A DNA stretch of 29,620 nt from a virus. Numbering within the stretch: the stretch's first letter is position 1; every line of letters starts with the position of its first letter. Made by a program: the position numbers and the translations under genes. The stretch lies in the IMG/VR virus record IMGVR_UViG_3300044971_001831, positions 1 through 29,620 of that record. One strand, 5' to 3'. The notes under the pieces are model-generated. The model had not been told where the DNA came from, searched no databases, and worked only from the letters and a program-made list of their open reading frames with translations. Of the stretch, positions 1 through 8,490 are shown piece after piece.

Positions 1-563
1 CAGCGTTATTCAACAGACGAGTAGTTGGTGGTGAGATTATGATTGTGAACAAATACTTAATTGCGGACTTTGAGAAAATTGGTATATGGTCAGAAGATTT
101 AAAGAATGAAATTATCATGAATGAAGGATCAATCCAAAACATTAATTTCAATAATTATTTAGATTCTGAAGACAAAAATTATAATAAGAAAGTTAAAAGA
201 ATTGAGCATTTGATTCCAAAATATAAAACAATTTGGGAGATTTCACAAAAAGAACTTATTAACATGGCGGCGGACAGAGCACCATTCATTGACCAATCAC
301 AATCGATGAATATCTATATGTCAAACCCAACATTATCTAAGATCACCTCATCACACTTCCATTCATGGGAGAAAGGATTAAAAACACTTTGTTACTACGT
401 AAGAACAAAAGCAATTTCAACAGGAGCGAAACACTTAGCGTTGGATATGACAAAAAGAGAACCGATTAAAAAAGTTGAAACACCTAAAGTAGACTTTTCT
501 AATATGAATCTACCTCCAAAACCTGACAATACTGAGTTTGAATGTTTTGGTTGTTCATCGTAA
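1..563 (+). CDS. nrdA: Ribonucleotide reductase class I, large (alpha) subunit, C-terminal part (partial at 5' edge)
   Basis: The frame is open from the window edge (first full codon at base 3), so only the C-terminal part of the protein is present. It matches the end of class I ribonucleotide reductase alpha, which reduces ribonucleoside diphosphates to deoxyribonucleotides in the cytoplasm. Recognisable blocks are GSIQNI, WEISQK, MAADRAPFIDQSQSMN (the strongly conserved C-terminal barrel region) and a GLKT segment. The protein ends in CFGCSS, a Cys-x-x-Cys pair like the CLMC tail of eukaryotic and T4-type enzymes, which re-reduces the active site. A methionine at base 39 is internal and not the start, because homology continues upstream (NRRVVGGE). 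Large phages often carry this enzyme to supply dNTPs. A terminator follows directly, separating it from the baseplate operon. The family call is firm; the rest of the gene lies outside the window. Confidence 0.93.
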   Translation, partial: ALFNRRVVGGEIMIVNKYLIADFEKIGIWSEDLKNEIIMNEGSIQNINFNNYLDSEDKNYNKKVKRIEHLIPKYKTIWEISQKELINMAADRAPFIDQSQSMNIYMSNPTLSKITSSHFHSWEKGLKTLCYYVRTKAISTGAKHLALDMTKREPIKKVETPKVDFSNMNLPPKPDNTEFECFGCSS

Positions 564-586
564 GATGAATAGCGTATCACGAAGGG

Positions 587-620
587 AAATCACGGCTTAG
601 GTCGTGATTTTTTATTTTAT
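587..620 (+). terminator. Rho-independent terminator after nrdA
   Basis: A perfect 8-bp stem (AAATCACG at 587-594 with CGTGATTT at 603-610) encloses an 8-base loop. The stem runs into a T-rich tract at 608-620. It lies 24 bases after the nrdA stop and before the baseplate genes, so it likely ends the metabolism transcript. Confidence 0.85.
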
Positions 621-623
621 ATG

Positions 624-657
624 TATTTATTCAAAACACATCGATACTATATTTATT
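624..657 (+). promoter_or_regulatory. Candidate late promoter, two TATTTATT boxes upstream of the baseplate operon
   Basis: TATTTATT occurs at 624-631 and again at 650-657, the second reading CTATATTTATTAG just 4 bases before the ATG at 662. The same core recurs in front of the structural genes at 3037, 12246, 19371 and 20720, and on the minus strand before 27723. There is no Shine-Dalgarno sequence. The second box is so close to the start codon that, if it is a -10 element, transcription of this gene would be nearly leaderless or would start from the upstream copy. The promoter role is inferred from recurrence. Confidence 0.45.
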
Positions 658-661
658 AGAT

Positions 662-1120
662 ATGGCAAATGGAATCACATATGGAATAAATTTTCCTTTT
701 AGAGAATCTTACGTTGGTAAATATTTGGATGTTTCTGATAATACCGATGAGGAAGTTAGAAGTAATTTAATTCATTTATTGTTAACTAGAAAGGGGTATA
801 GATATTATCTTCCTGATTTTGGAACAAGATTGTATGAATATATTTTTGAACCACTTGATGGTCCTACGTTCAGTGAAATTGAGGGTGAGATTAGAGATTC
901 GGTAGAAAAATATATGCCAGGTGTCTTAATAACGAATATTTCGATAACAGATGCTTCTTTAGGTGAGGAAAATAAAGGTACTTATATAAATTCAGATGGA
1001 GAACGAGAATTTAAGGTACAAGGTATTAGTGAAAAAGAACATACCGCAAAAATTAAAATAGACTATAGAGTCACAAATCAAGCCTTTGAAAGTAGTGATT
1101 TTGTTATTATCAATATTTAA
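662..1120 (+). CDS. Baseplate wedge protein, T4 gp25-like (GPW/gp25 family)
   Basis: This 152-aa protein has the hallmark of the GPW/gp25 family: a segment at about residues 40-65 reading LLLTRKGYRYYLPDFGT, followed by RLYEYIFEPLDG, then an amphipathic helix and a beta-strand end. In T4 and related contractile machines (R-pyocins, type VI TssE), gp25 sits in the inner baseplate wedge and helps start sheath assembly. Length is close to the family norm (T4 gp25 is 132 aa), with an insert at residues 100-125 (GEENKGTYINSDGERE). The gp6-like gene starts 6 bases downstream, the same 25-6 order as in T4, which supports the call. No Shine-Dalgarno sequence is seen. Confidence 0.88.
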   Translation: MANGITYGINFPFRESYVGKYLDVSDNTDEEVRSNLIHLLLTRKGYRYYLPDFGTRLYEYIFEPLDGPTFSEIEGEIRDSVEKYMPGVLITNISITDASLGEENKGTYINSDGEREFKVQGISEKEHTAKIKIDYRVTNQAFESSDFVIINI

Positions 1121-1126
1121 TAGTAT

Positions 1127-2965
1127 ATGGCTGAGAAAAAAATATCCTACACAACCAGAGATTTTCAGGGAATAAGAACTGAGTTAATTAACTTTACTCG
1201 AACTTACTATCCTGAATTGGTTCAAAACTTTAACGATGCTGGGGTTTTCTCGGTGATGTTAGATTTAAATGCTGCCGTTACGGATAACCTACAATTTAAT
1301 ATTGATAGGAGTATTCAAGAAACGGTATTGCAATTTGCTCAACAAAAATCTTCAGTTTATAATATCGCTAAGACTTACGGGTTAAAAATTCCGGGTCAAA
1401 GACCTTCAGTGGCATTAGTTGATTTTTCAATAACGGTTCCTGCATTTGGTGATAGAGAAGATTTAAGATATTGTGGTATCCTTAGAAGAGGATCGCAAGT
1501 TAGCGGTGCGGGTCAACCATTTGAAACCGTTTATGATATAGATTTTGCTTCGGCAATCAACTCTGAAGGAACATTAAATAGATTAAAAACTCCTAATTTT
1601 GATGCTAATGGTAATTTATTAAATTATACAATCACAAAAAGAGAAGTTGTTGTTAATGGATTTACTAAAGTTTTTAAAAGAGTTATTACACCAAATGACG
1701 TTAAACCATTCTTTGAATTATTCTTACCTGAAAAAAATGTTTTGGGAATTACGAGTGTTATATTAAAAGATGGAACACAATTCAATACAATACCAAATCC
1801 ACAAGAATTTTTAGGTTTGGAAAATAGATGGTATGAGGTAAAATCACTAGCGGAAGATAGAGTTTTTATTGAGGATCCAACAAAAGTTTCAGATCAACCT
1901 GGTGTAAAAGTTGGAAAATACATATTAACAAATACTAAGTTTACATCTGAATATACACCTGAAGGTTATTTAAAAATGACATTTGGTGGTGGTAATGTTT
2001 CTGCTGAAGAACAACTTAGGGATTTTGCAAGGTCAGGAAAAGGATTTGATTTAAACAAATATTCGAATAATTTAGCTTTAGGTTCAGCATTAAAATCGAA
2101 TTCAACTTTATTCATTCAATATAGAGTTGGTGGTGGACAGGCAACAAACTTAGGTATTAATGTTATCAATCAAATTGGTACGGTATCATTTTTTGTTAAT
2201 GGTCCTTCAGAAAGTGTTAACAGATCCGTTATAAACACATTAAGTTGTAATAACGTAACTGCAGCAATTGGAGGAGCAAACGCACCAACACTTGAAGAAG
2301 TTAGAAATATGGTTTCATATAACTTCTCAGCTCAAAATAGAGCGGTAACTATAAATGATTACGAATCTATTATTAGAACAATGCCTTCTCAGTTTGGTGC
2401 ACCTGCTAAAGTTGCGATTACCGAGGAAAATAATAAGATAAAAATAAAAATGTTATCTTACGATACAAGTGGTAATTTAACTGACACGGTTTCTAATACT
2501 TTAAAAAGTAATGTGGCAAACTATCTATCTAACTATAGAATGATTAATGATTACATTTCAATTGAAAGTGCAAATCCTATTGATTTATCTGTTAATGTTG
2601 ATGTTGTATTAGATGCTAGTCAAAACCAAGGGGCGATTGTTTCTAAAATTATTGATATCATTACCACATACTTTAGTCCTACAACAAGACAATTAGGCCA
2701 AAATGTTGTTGTATCTGAGTTAAGAAGATTGATACAAGCCGAAAATGGAGTGATCAGTATTTCGGATATGGAGTTCTTCAATAAAGTTGGAGGTCAGTAC
2801 TCGTCAAATCAAACATCTCAAAAATATTCAGATCCTGCGACCAAACAAATACAATTAATTGCGGATACTATTTTTGCTGAACCAACACAAATTTACCAAA
2901 TTAGATTCCCTAACAAAGATATTAACGTTAGAGTTATCAATTTAAGTACAGTTAATTTCTCCTGA
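1127..2965 (+). CDS. Baseplate wedge protein, T4 gp6-like / Baseplate J family
   Basis: This 612-aa protein resembles T4 gp6 in length (660 aa) and N-terminal layout: a stretch of about 90 residues with FNDAGVFSVMLDLNAAVTDNL, then a region aligning wedge-like helices with SSVYNIAKTYGLKIPGQRPS, the usual entry into the Baseplate_J fold. A later block, EVRNMVSYNFSAQNRAVT followed by NDYESIIRTMP (about residues 385-425), is the conserved segment typical of gp6 and BaseplateJ proteins. The C-terminal half has alternating strands and a last helix pair (VVVSELRRLIQAENGV). gp6 forms the baseplate ring that rearranges on sheath contraction. It ends in TGA, one of only two TGA stops here. It is directly after the gp25-like gene and is probably co-transcribed with it. 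Confidence 0.87.
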   Translation: MAEKKISYTTRDFQGIRTELINFTRTYYPELVQNFNDAGVFSVMLDLNAAVTDNLQFNIDRSIQETVLQFAQQKSSVYNIAKTYGLKIPGQRPSVALVDFSITVPAFGDREDLRYCGILRRGSQVSGAGQPFETVYDIDFASAINSEGTLNRLKTPNFDANGNLLNYTITKREVVVNGFTKVFKRVITPNDVKPFFELFLPEKNVLGITSVILKDGTQFNTIPNPQEFLGLENRWYEVKSLAEDRVFIEDPTKVSDQPGVKVGKYILTNTKFTSEYTPEGYLKMTFGGGNVSAEEQLRDFARSGKGFDLNKYSNNLALGSALKSNSTLFIQYRVGGGQATNLGINVINQIGTVSFFVNGPSESVNRSVINTLSCNNVTAAIGGANAPTLEEVRNMVSYNFSAQNRAVTINDYESIIRTMPSQFGAPAKVAITEENNKIKIKMLSYDTSGNLTDTVSNTLKSNVANYLSNYRMINDYISIESANPIDLSVNVDVVLDASQNQGAIVSKIIDIITTYFSPTTRQLGQNVVVSELRRLIQAENGVISISDMEFFNKVGGQYSSNQTSQKYSDPATKQIQLIADTIFAEPTQIYQIRFPNKDINVRVINLSTVNFS

Positions 2966-3007
2966 TAATTTATTTTTTTTTAATTAGAACTATTTTTTGA
3001 AAATAGG

Positions 3008-3023
3008 AAATAAACTATTTATC
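3008..3023 (+). promoter_or_regulatory. Candidate late promoter AAATAAACTATTTAT upstream of the giant baseplate gene
   Basis: The 15-mer AAATAAACTATTTAT (3008-3022) lies 14 bases before the ATG at 3037. The identical 15-mer occurs at 20698-20712 before another virion gene. Shorter matches (AAATAAACTA) lie at 12218 and 29567. Exact recurrence in short intergenic gaps suggests a promoter element. Confidence 0.55.
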
Positions 3024-3036
3024 AAAAAAGACTTTA

Positions 3037-6000
3037 ATGCCAAAATCATACAGAATAAGGACCCAAGTAGGTGTCGACAAGTACATCAATGTAAAGTTAG
3101 ATCAAGATTTTGATTTTTTAGAAATCCTATCTTTAAAAATTAACCAATCAGATCTTTATACAAAGGTGTGTTCTGACTACGGTGTTGTAGTTGGTAGGAT
3201 TTTAGTAAATGGAGGTTTTGGTATACCAAATGCTAAAGTTTCGGTATTCATACCTTTATCTAACGAGGATGAATTAAATCCAACAATCAGTGAGTTATAT
3301 CCTTATAAAACATTGTCCGATAATAATGATGCGGGTTATAGATACAATTTATTACCACACGATCCATCATATAGTGTTCACGCAGCGACAGGAACTTTCC
3401 CAAATAGAGATGAGGTATTATTAGATCAGACTTATATTGAGGTATATGACAAATATTACAAATATACGGTTAAAACAAATGATAGTGGTGATTACATGAT
3501 TTTTGGAGTTCCAACGGGGACTCAAACAATTTTCATGGATGTTGACTTATCTGACATTGGGTGTTTTTCATTAACACCGCAAGATTTAATTAATGCGGGT
3601 CAAGCAACGGAAACACAAGTTAATGGGGCAACATTCAAAAGGTCTTCAAATTTAAGTGAATTACCTCAAATTAAGACATTAAATAAGAATATTGATATAT
3701 CACCACTTTGGGGTCAAGAAGACATCTGTCAGATAGGAATTACAAGAGTTGATTTTGATTTAACATCTGAGGCAAATGTGACCATTAGACCTAATGCAAT
3801 TTTCATGGGGTCTATTATATCAAATACTAATGATGACGCTCTTAAAACAAGTTGTAAACCTAAAAACGACACAGGTAATCTATGTGATTTAATATCAGGA
3901 CCTGGACAAATACTTGCAATAAGACAAACAATATTTCCTGATAAAAATAATTTACCTGTTCTTGAAGAACATAAGTTTGAACAAGATGGGAAGATCATTG
4001 ATGGGGACGGAGCATTTTTAGCGAATGTACCGATGAACTTAGATTACATAGTTACTAATGAATTTGGAGAACAAGTAATTTCAAACGACCCGACAAAAGG
4101 TATTCCAACAAAAGGTAGATATAGATTTAAATTCAAATGGAATAATGAAGGTGGGTTACAGAATGAATTCCAAAGAGCCAATTTCTTAGTTCCGAATATT
4201 AAAGAACATGGATGGAGTTCATCTGGTTCTGAACCATTTGCACCAAATTCGACAACACCAAAAGTTTTTGATACGATTGCTGGTAATACTATTAGTGGTG
4301 CTGAATCGATTGCTCAAGATGGTGGTTTGTTATTTAATAGTCAAATAAACACTGAAAATTTTACGGTATTTATCAATGGTTCACCATATTACGGTGATAC
4401 TACAGTAATACCTGTTAGTGCTGGTGATATTTTAACAATACAATCAACACCAATTGACAATACACAACCACAACAATTTAATTTCACGTTCTTCCCACAA
4501 AGTTATTTTGATTTATTACGTTCTTATACGTTTAGTTTGGATTGGGATGATTATGTTGATCCTATTTCTGCAATTAACTGTGAGGATACATTCTATGAGA
4601 TGAACTATAATAAAGTTTATACAACCGCAATGTTTCTTGATAGGTATAAAAATGGAATATCAAGAGCGAGACACTTAGGGATTAAAGAGATTGATGATAG
4701 AACTTGTAAATCAACGAATAATACATTCCCTGTTAATGATATTATTAGAAATTTTGATTTTATATTTTTCATATTTAACATATTAATAAACGTATTAACA
4801 TTTCCGTTATTAGTTTTATTATTTGTTGCCCACTTTATTGCTTGGGCTTGGCCGGTTTTAAAATACTTACTTATTGTTTTGGGTATTGTGTTTGCAATAT
4901 GGGCGATTTGGTCGGCAATTGATACCATTAATAATTTATTGGAATCAACTGCAACTGCGGTACCTGGTGGACCTGTAATTAACATTGGTCTTATTCTTAG
5001 AATTGCATTTCAGATAATAAAAGCAATTTTCTACGTTGCATTAGCGGCGGCTTTTATTGCATTTACGGTAAAGTATCTTCTTAAGATTAAGAATTTCCCA
5101 CGAATAGGACTACCTATGATTTCATATCCTGAGTGTACAAGTTGTGACTGTGATTGTGGTCCTGCAACATTGGATGATGATATTGATGCGGCTTCAGTAC
5201 AAGCAAGTATTGATGCGGAAAGTGAGAGTTCATCAAGTAAAGCAAGTATAGGTGCGGCAAACACATTCTTAGCACCTGTAATTAGTTCGGGTTCATATAA
5301 GATAGACCACCCAAATATGGAAAATCCTGAGGATGAAGATATTGACGATAGAAGTGCTGGTCCGTATTGGTGTGGGTCGGGTTTCTTTCAAACTATAATT
5401 ACGGGGGCGGTTAAACAAGATTATAGTGCCGATGTTGCAGCAAGAGCTTTATTAGATTATAAAAGATTATTTTCGGGGTATGATATTTTATTTGACCCAA
5501 CCAAAACGGCTGCGGATGTTGGAAAAACAACATATTTTGCCAATGAGTTTTCATTGTATCATGCTCCGCAACCATTTATGTGGGCAGCAGAAGAAAACTC
5601 AGGTGTGGACCCAAGATATTGGGCATATCCTTTAAGTGAGACTTATCCTCAAAAATTAAATGAGTTTAATACAAGAGATAAATTTTTCATAACCTTACCG
5701 AATGGACCTGATGCTCCTAACATAATTAGAACAACTGTTAATGAATTTACGGGTAATACTTTTTATGAGGACCAAGTAGTGGTTTTACTTGCTAGTTCAG
5801 GGACTAAAAATCAGATGGGTACTGGTGAAATTATAACATTCCAAAACCCAACACAATCGAGTGGTTTAGTTAACATCACTGGAGGTACTGTAAACCAATA
5901 TGGTAATAACGCGGTCACTGGAACAACTATAACGGGTACCACAGTTGTCCAAGTTTCAGGTGCGGACACTAATAACATTAATAACCCATCAAACACAACT

Positions 6001-8490
6001 ACAATAAATTTAACGATATATCAAGAAAATGATGGTGGTTTCTTAAAGTACCCTACCGATGTGGAATATTTCCAAATGATTACTGGGTTAACGATTAATG
6101 AGTTTTTTGCGTTAGATGATACAACAAATCCCAATTTATACCCTTCTAAATATTTAAGACACGCCATTAGAGTTGCAATGCCAACTTGTGGGGCGGCTTT
6201 TAATAATACTGCCTTAACACCTAAAGTTGCTTTATATCAGATGGAAAACTATCAAGATTATGAGGTTATTATTTTGGTTAGAGGTGTTGACCCTAATACG
6301 ACTAAACAAACTATTAAATACGATTTATCAAGAATATTTGGATACACTTCATGGGGTGTTTCTGTTGGTTCGACACCTCTTAGTGTTGAAGGTTCTTATT
6401 ATATGAATATACCTATTCAGGCAAATCCTGACGGGTCGGCACCATATAAACCTATTACACACAATACACCAAATAATAACGTACCTAATCTATATCACAA
6501 TTCATTTACATTTACACCTGACTCAACAATATATACTGCGTTTACATCGAATTATCCTTATTATTATTTATCTACTGACGATACGTCTCTTGCCGATTAC
6601 ACACCTTCTTCTGGTGGATGGCCGACTTTGGGTGCTTTAACTGTAAATAGAACTAACCTACCATCAAATAGTGATTATACTTTACCAAGGCAGCAAACTG
6701 ATTACATTGGTGGAGGATCTTTCATTGGGTCAAAAAATAATACACCAATTGTTAGTGAATTTCTTTATCCGAATACATGGACAACTAACACCCCAGATGG
6801 TGGTAATGAAGGTGAAATTCAGTTAGGTTATCCTCCAGCAATGTTAAATGCGGTTTACTCACCAGCATATTATCGTTATGGGTTGGGTGGTGTTGACTTT
6901 AATAATTCACAAAAAATTGTAATGAGAAGTGATAGGTTACCAACATCAACAAAAACTGAAGATGGTGCGGGAAGTAGAACTGGTTTTGCGTTATTCCAAA
7001 ACAGAAACTTTACTTTTTATACTGCGGATGGTGCGGAACAACAACAATCAACGGGAATTGCATCGTCATTACCGTCAGGTGAACAATTTGATTTACCTTC
7101 AGGTATTTCATCAATTGCATCTACATTAGATTGTGATAATATTGTATCATTAAAATGTTATCAAGGTTCGGGTACTAATGTTACCGTTATACCTCCTGAC
7201 CAATGTTCAGTACCTGCAAATAGAGTGAAAAAAGGTTGTTATTGTTTATTGAATAAAGAATATATTTCACAATATGATGAAGATGTTGCGTTATTCTTAG
7301 AATGGAAAACAAGGTTTACAATTACATTTGCCGCTTGTCGTGGAGTCTTTGCTCAAGTGTTCCAAAATAACTGGATAAATGGAACTTTATATATGTTTGC
7401 GTTTAATAAAACTGCAACTTATACTTTAACAAATCCTAATGAACCAACATATAATTATTGTGATGATGTCATCATCTTTAATGAATTAACTAATGGTTTT
7501 TACTATAGATCATCACCTTGGAAAGAAAGTACTCAAGAATTTATTGGTAAAAATTCACCATCGGTAAATCCATTGTGGCCAACTTCACTCATTACTGGGT
7601 ATCCAGGATTGGGGTATAATAAAAAACAAATCCAATTCCCAACTACGATTGCCGATTTAGGACCAAGAGATAAATTTATTAGTGAAATATGTAATAATTC
7701 AAATTTCAATGGGTATATGGCTGATCAAGTTAAATCAACATCATACCAAGATAATTCAGATGTTATACAAATTGGGTTTTTATCAAGATTATTAAATGAT
7801 ACCTTTAGACAAGCTATTTTACCTATTGCAAATCCAAATGGTAATACGGAAGGTGTTGGTATTGTTCAGTTCTTTAATAGTACAAGAGGGGCGGACAGAA
7901 TAGATGGTGACTTTGCTCAATCGTTATCAATTAATTCTGAATGGAAGGTAAGTCCGTTCTTAGTTGAGAACTACCCAAATGCCAATTCTATTTTTTTTGG
8001 TGATGACTCACTAATACCACCTAGACCTGTATTTGGAGTGTTTTATGAAGTACCTGAAGAAAATTATAATTACAGAAGAAAACTTTCACCAGGGTTTGAA
8101 ACATATAGTCTTAACCCTTTAATTCAAGATTATTACGGATTCCCAAAAACACAAGATGTACCACATTATATGTGGACGGTTACACCATCACCAAATATTT
8201 TTGGTTCTGAAAATAATAATTGGTATACAGATGTTACAGTTACCGGAGGTTTCTATAAGAAAGGATACCAAGATTTGGATTCTAATGTGGATCCTTACTA
8301 CTCAACTTCAACCACGAAGTTAGGTGTTTTAACGAATTTTGATGTTAACGGGGATCCAATCCCAACACCTCAAGCGGCAACGTATAACCCTATTATTGTT
8401 GGGGCACCTTACTTCTTTTACTTTGGATTAAGTAATGGTAAAACTGCAATGGATTTATTTGCTAAACTATATATTAATACAAACGAATAA
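3037..8490 (+). CDS. Giant virion protein (1817 aa) with internal membrane-spanning block, probable baseplate/tail component
   Basis: I do not recognise a named family. It follows the gp6-like gene, where T4 carries gp7, so a peripheral wedge role is possible but only from position. Residues about 50-180 look like a beta-sandwich of the carboxypeptidase-regulatory type (GRILVNGGFGIPNAKVSVFIP, cut here, then DSGDYMIFGVPTGTQTIFMD). Residues 573-682 hold a long hydrophobic block that reads as three or four membrane segments, separated near 635-655 by a polar and Gly/Pro-rich loop. Just after it is a cysteine knot-like motif with C700, C703, C705 and C707 (CTSCDCDC), then an acidic Ser/Ala-rich stretch. 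The remaining 1100 residues are aromatic, Asn/Thr-rich and beta-like, as in phage tail proteins. It ends in a TAATG overlap with the next gene. Membrane segments inside a wedge-region protein are unusual. Confidence 0.7.
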   Translation: MPKSYRIRTQVGVDKYINVKLDQDFDFLEILSLKINQSDLYTKVCSDYGVVVGRILVNGGFGIPNAKVSVFIPLSNEDELNPTISELYPYKTLSDNNDAGYRYNLLPHDPSYSVHAATGTFPNRDEVLLDQTYIEVYDKYYKYTVKTNDSGDYMIFGVPTGTQTIFMDVDLSDIGCFSLTPQDLINAGQATETQVNGATFKRSSNLSELPQIKTLNKNIDISPLWGQEDICQIGITRVDFDLTSEANVTIRPNAIFMGSIISNTNDDALKTSCKPKNDTGNLCDLISGPGQILAIRQTIFPDKNNLPVLEEHKFEQDGKIIDGDGAFLANVPMNLDYIVTNEFGEQVISNDPTKGIPTKGRYRFKFKWNNEGGLQNEFQRANFLVPNIKEHGWSSSGSEPFAPNSTTPKVFDTIAGNTISGAESIAQDGGLLFNSQINTENFTVFINGSPYYGDTTVIPVSAGDILTIQSTPIDNTQPQQFNFTFFPQSYFDLLRSYTFSLDWDDYVDPISAINCEDTFYEMNYNKVYTTAMFLDRYKNGISRARHLGIKEIDDRTCKSTNNTFPVNDIIRNFDFIFFIFNILINVLTFPLLVLLFVAHFIAWAWPVLKYLLIVLGIVFAIWAIWSAIDTINNLLESTATAVPGGPVINIGLILRIAFQIIKAIFYVALAAAFIAFTVKYLLKIKNFPRIGLPMISYPECTSCDCDCGPATLDDDIDAASVQASIDAESESSSSKASIGAANTFLAPVISSGSYKIDHPNMENPEDEDIDDRSAGPYWCGSGFFQTIITGAVKQDYSADVAARALLDYKRLFSGYDILFDPTKTAADVGKTTYFANEFSLYHAPQPFMWAAEENSGVDPRYWAYPLSETYPQKLNEFNTRDKFFITLPNGPDAPNIIRTTVNEFTGNTFYEDQVVVLLASSGTKNQMGTGEIITFQNPTQSSGLVNITGGTVNQYGNNAVTGTTITGTTVVQVSGADTNNINNPSNTTTINLTIYQENDGGFLKYPTDVEYFQMITGLTINEFFALDDTTNPNLYPSKYLRHAIRVAMPTCGAAFNNTALTPKVALYQMENYQDYEVIILVRGVDPNTTKQTIKYDLSRIFGYTSWGVSVGSTPLSVEGSYYMNIPIQANPDGSAPYKPITHNTPNNNVPNLYHNSFTFTPDSTIYTAFTSNYPYYYLSTDDTSLADYTPSSGGWPTLGALTVNRTNLPSNSDYTLPRQQTDYIGGGSFIGSKNNTPIVSEFLYPNTWTTNTPDGGNEGEIQLGYPPAMLNAVYSPAYYRYGLGGVDFNNSQKIVMRSDRLPTSTKTEDGAGSRTGFALFQNRNFTFYTADGAEQQQSTGIASSLPSGEQFDLPSGISSIASTLDCDNIVSLKCYQGSGTNVTVIPPDQCSVPANRVKKGCYCLLNKEYISQYDEDVALFLEWKTRFTITFAACRGVFAQVFQNNWINGTLYMFAFNKTATYTLTNPNEPTYNYCDDVIIFNELTNGFYYRSSPWKESTQEFIGKNSPSVNPLWPTSLITGYPGLGYNKKQIQFPTTIADLGPRDKFISEICNNSNFNGYMADQVKSTSYQDNSDVIQIGFLSRLLNDTFRQAILPIANPNGNTEGVGIVQFFNSTRGADRIDGDFAQSLSINSEWKVSPFLVENYPNANSIFFGDDSLIPPRPVFGVFYEVPEENYNYRRKLSPGFETYSLNPLIQDYYGFPKTQDVPHYMWTVTPSPNIFGSENNNWYTDVTVTGGFYKKGYQDLDSNVDPYYSTSTTKLGVLTNFDVNGDPIPTPQAATYNPIIVGAPYFFYFGLSNGKTAMDLFAKLYINTNE

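Noticed and set aside
2990-3006. Hairpin CTATTTT/AAAATAG after the gp6-like gene
   Set aside because: It has only one or two G-C pairs and is not followed by a T run, so it does not qualify as a terminator; it is expected by chance in this AT-rich gap.
4617-4985. Minus-strand open frame opposite the membrane block
   Set aside because: It lies wholly opposite an intact 1817-aa gene, has no leader or neighbours on that strand, and reflects codon bias of the true gene.
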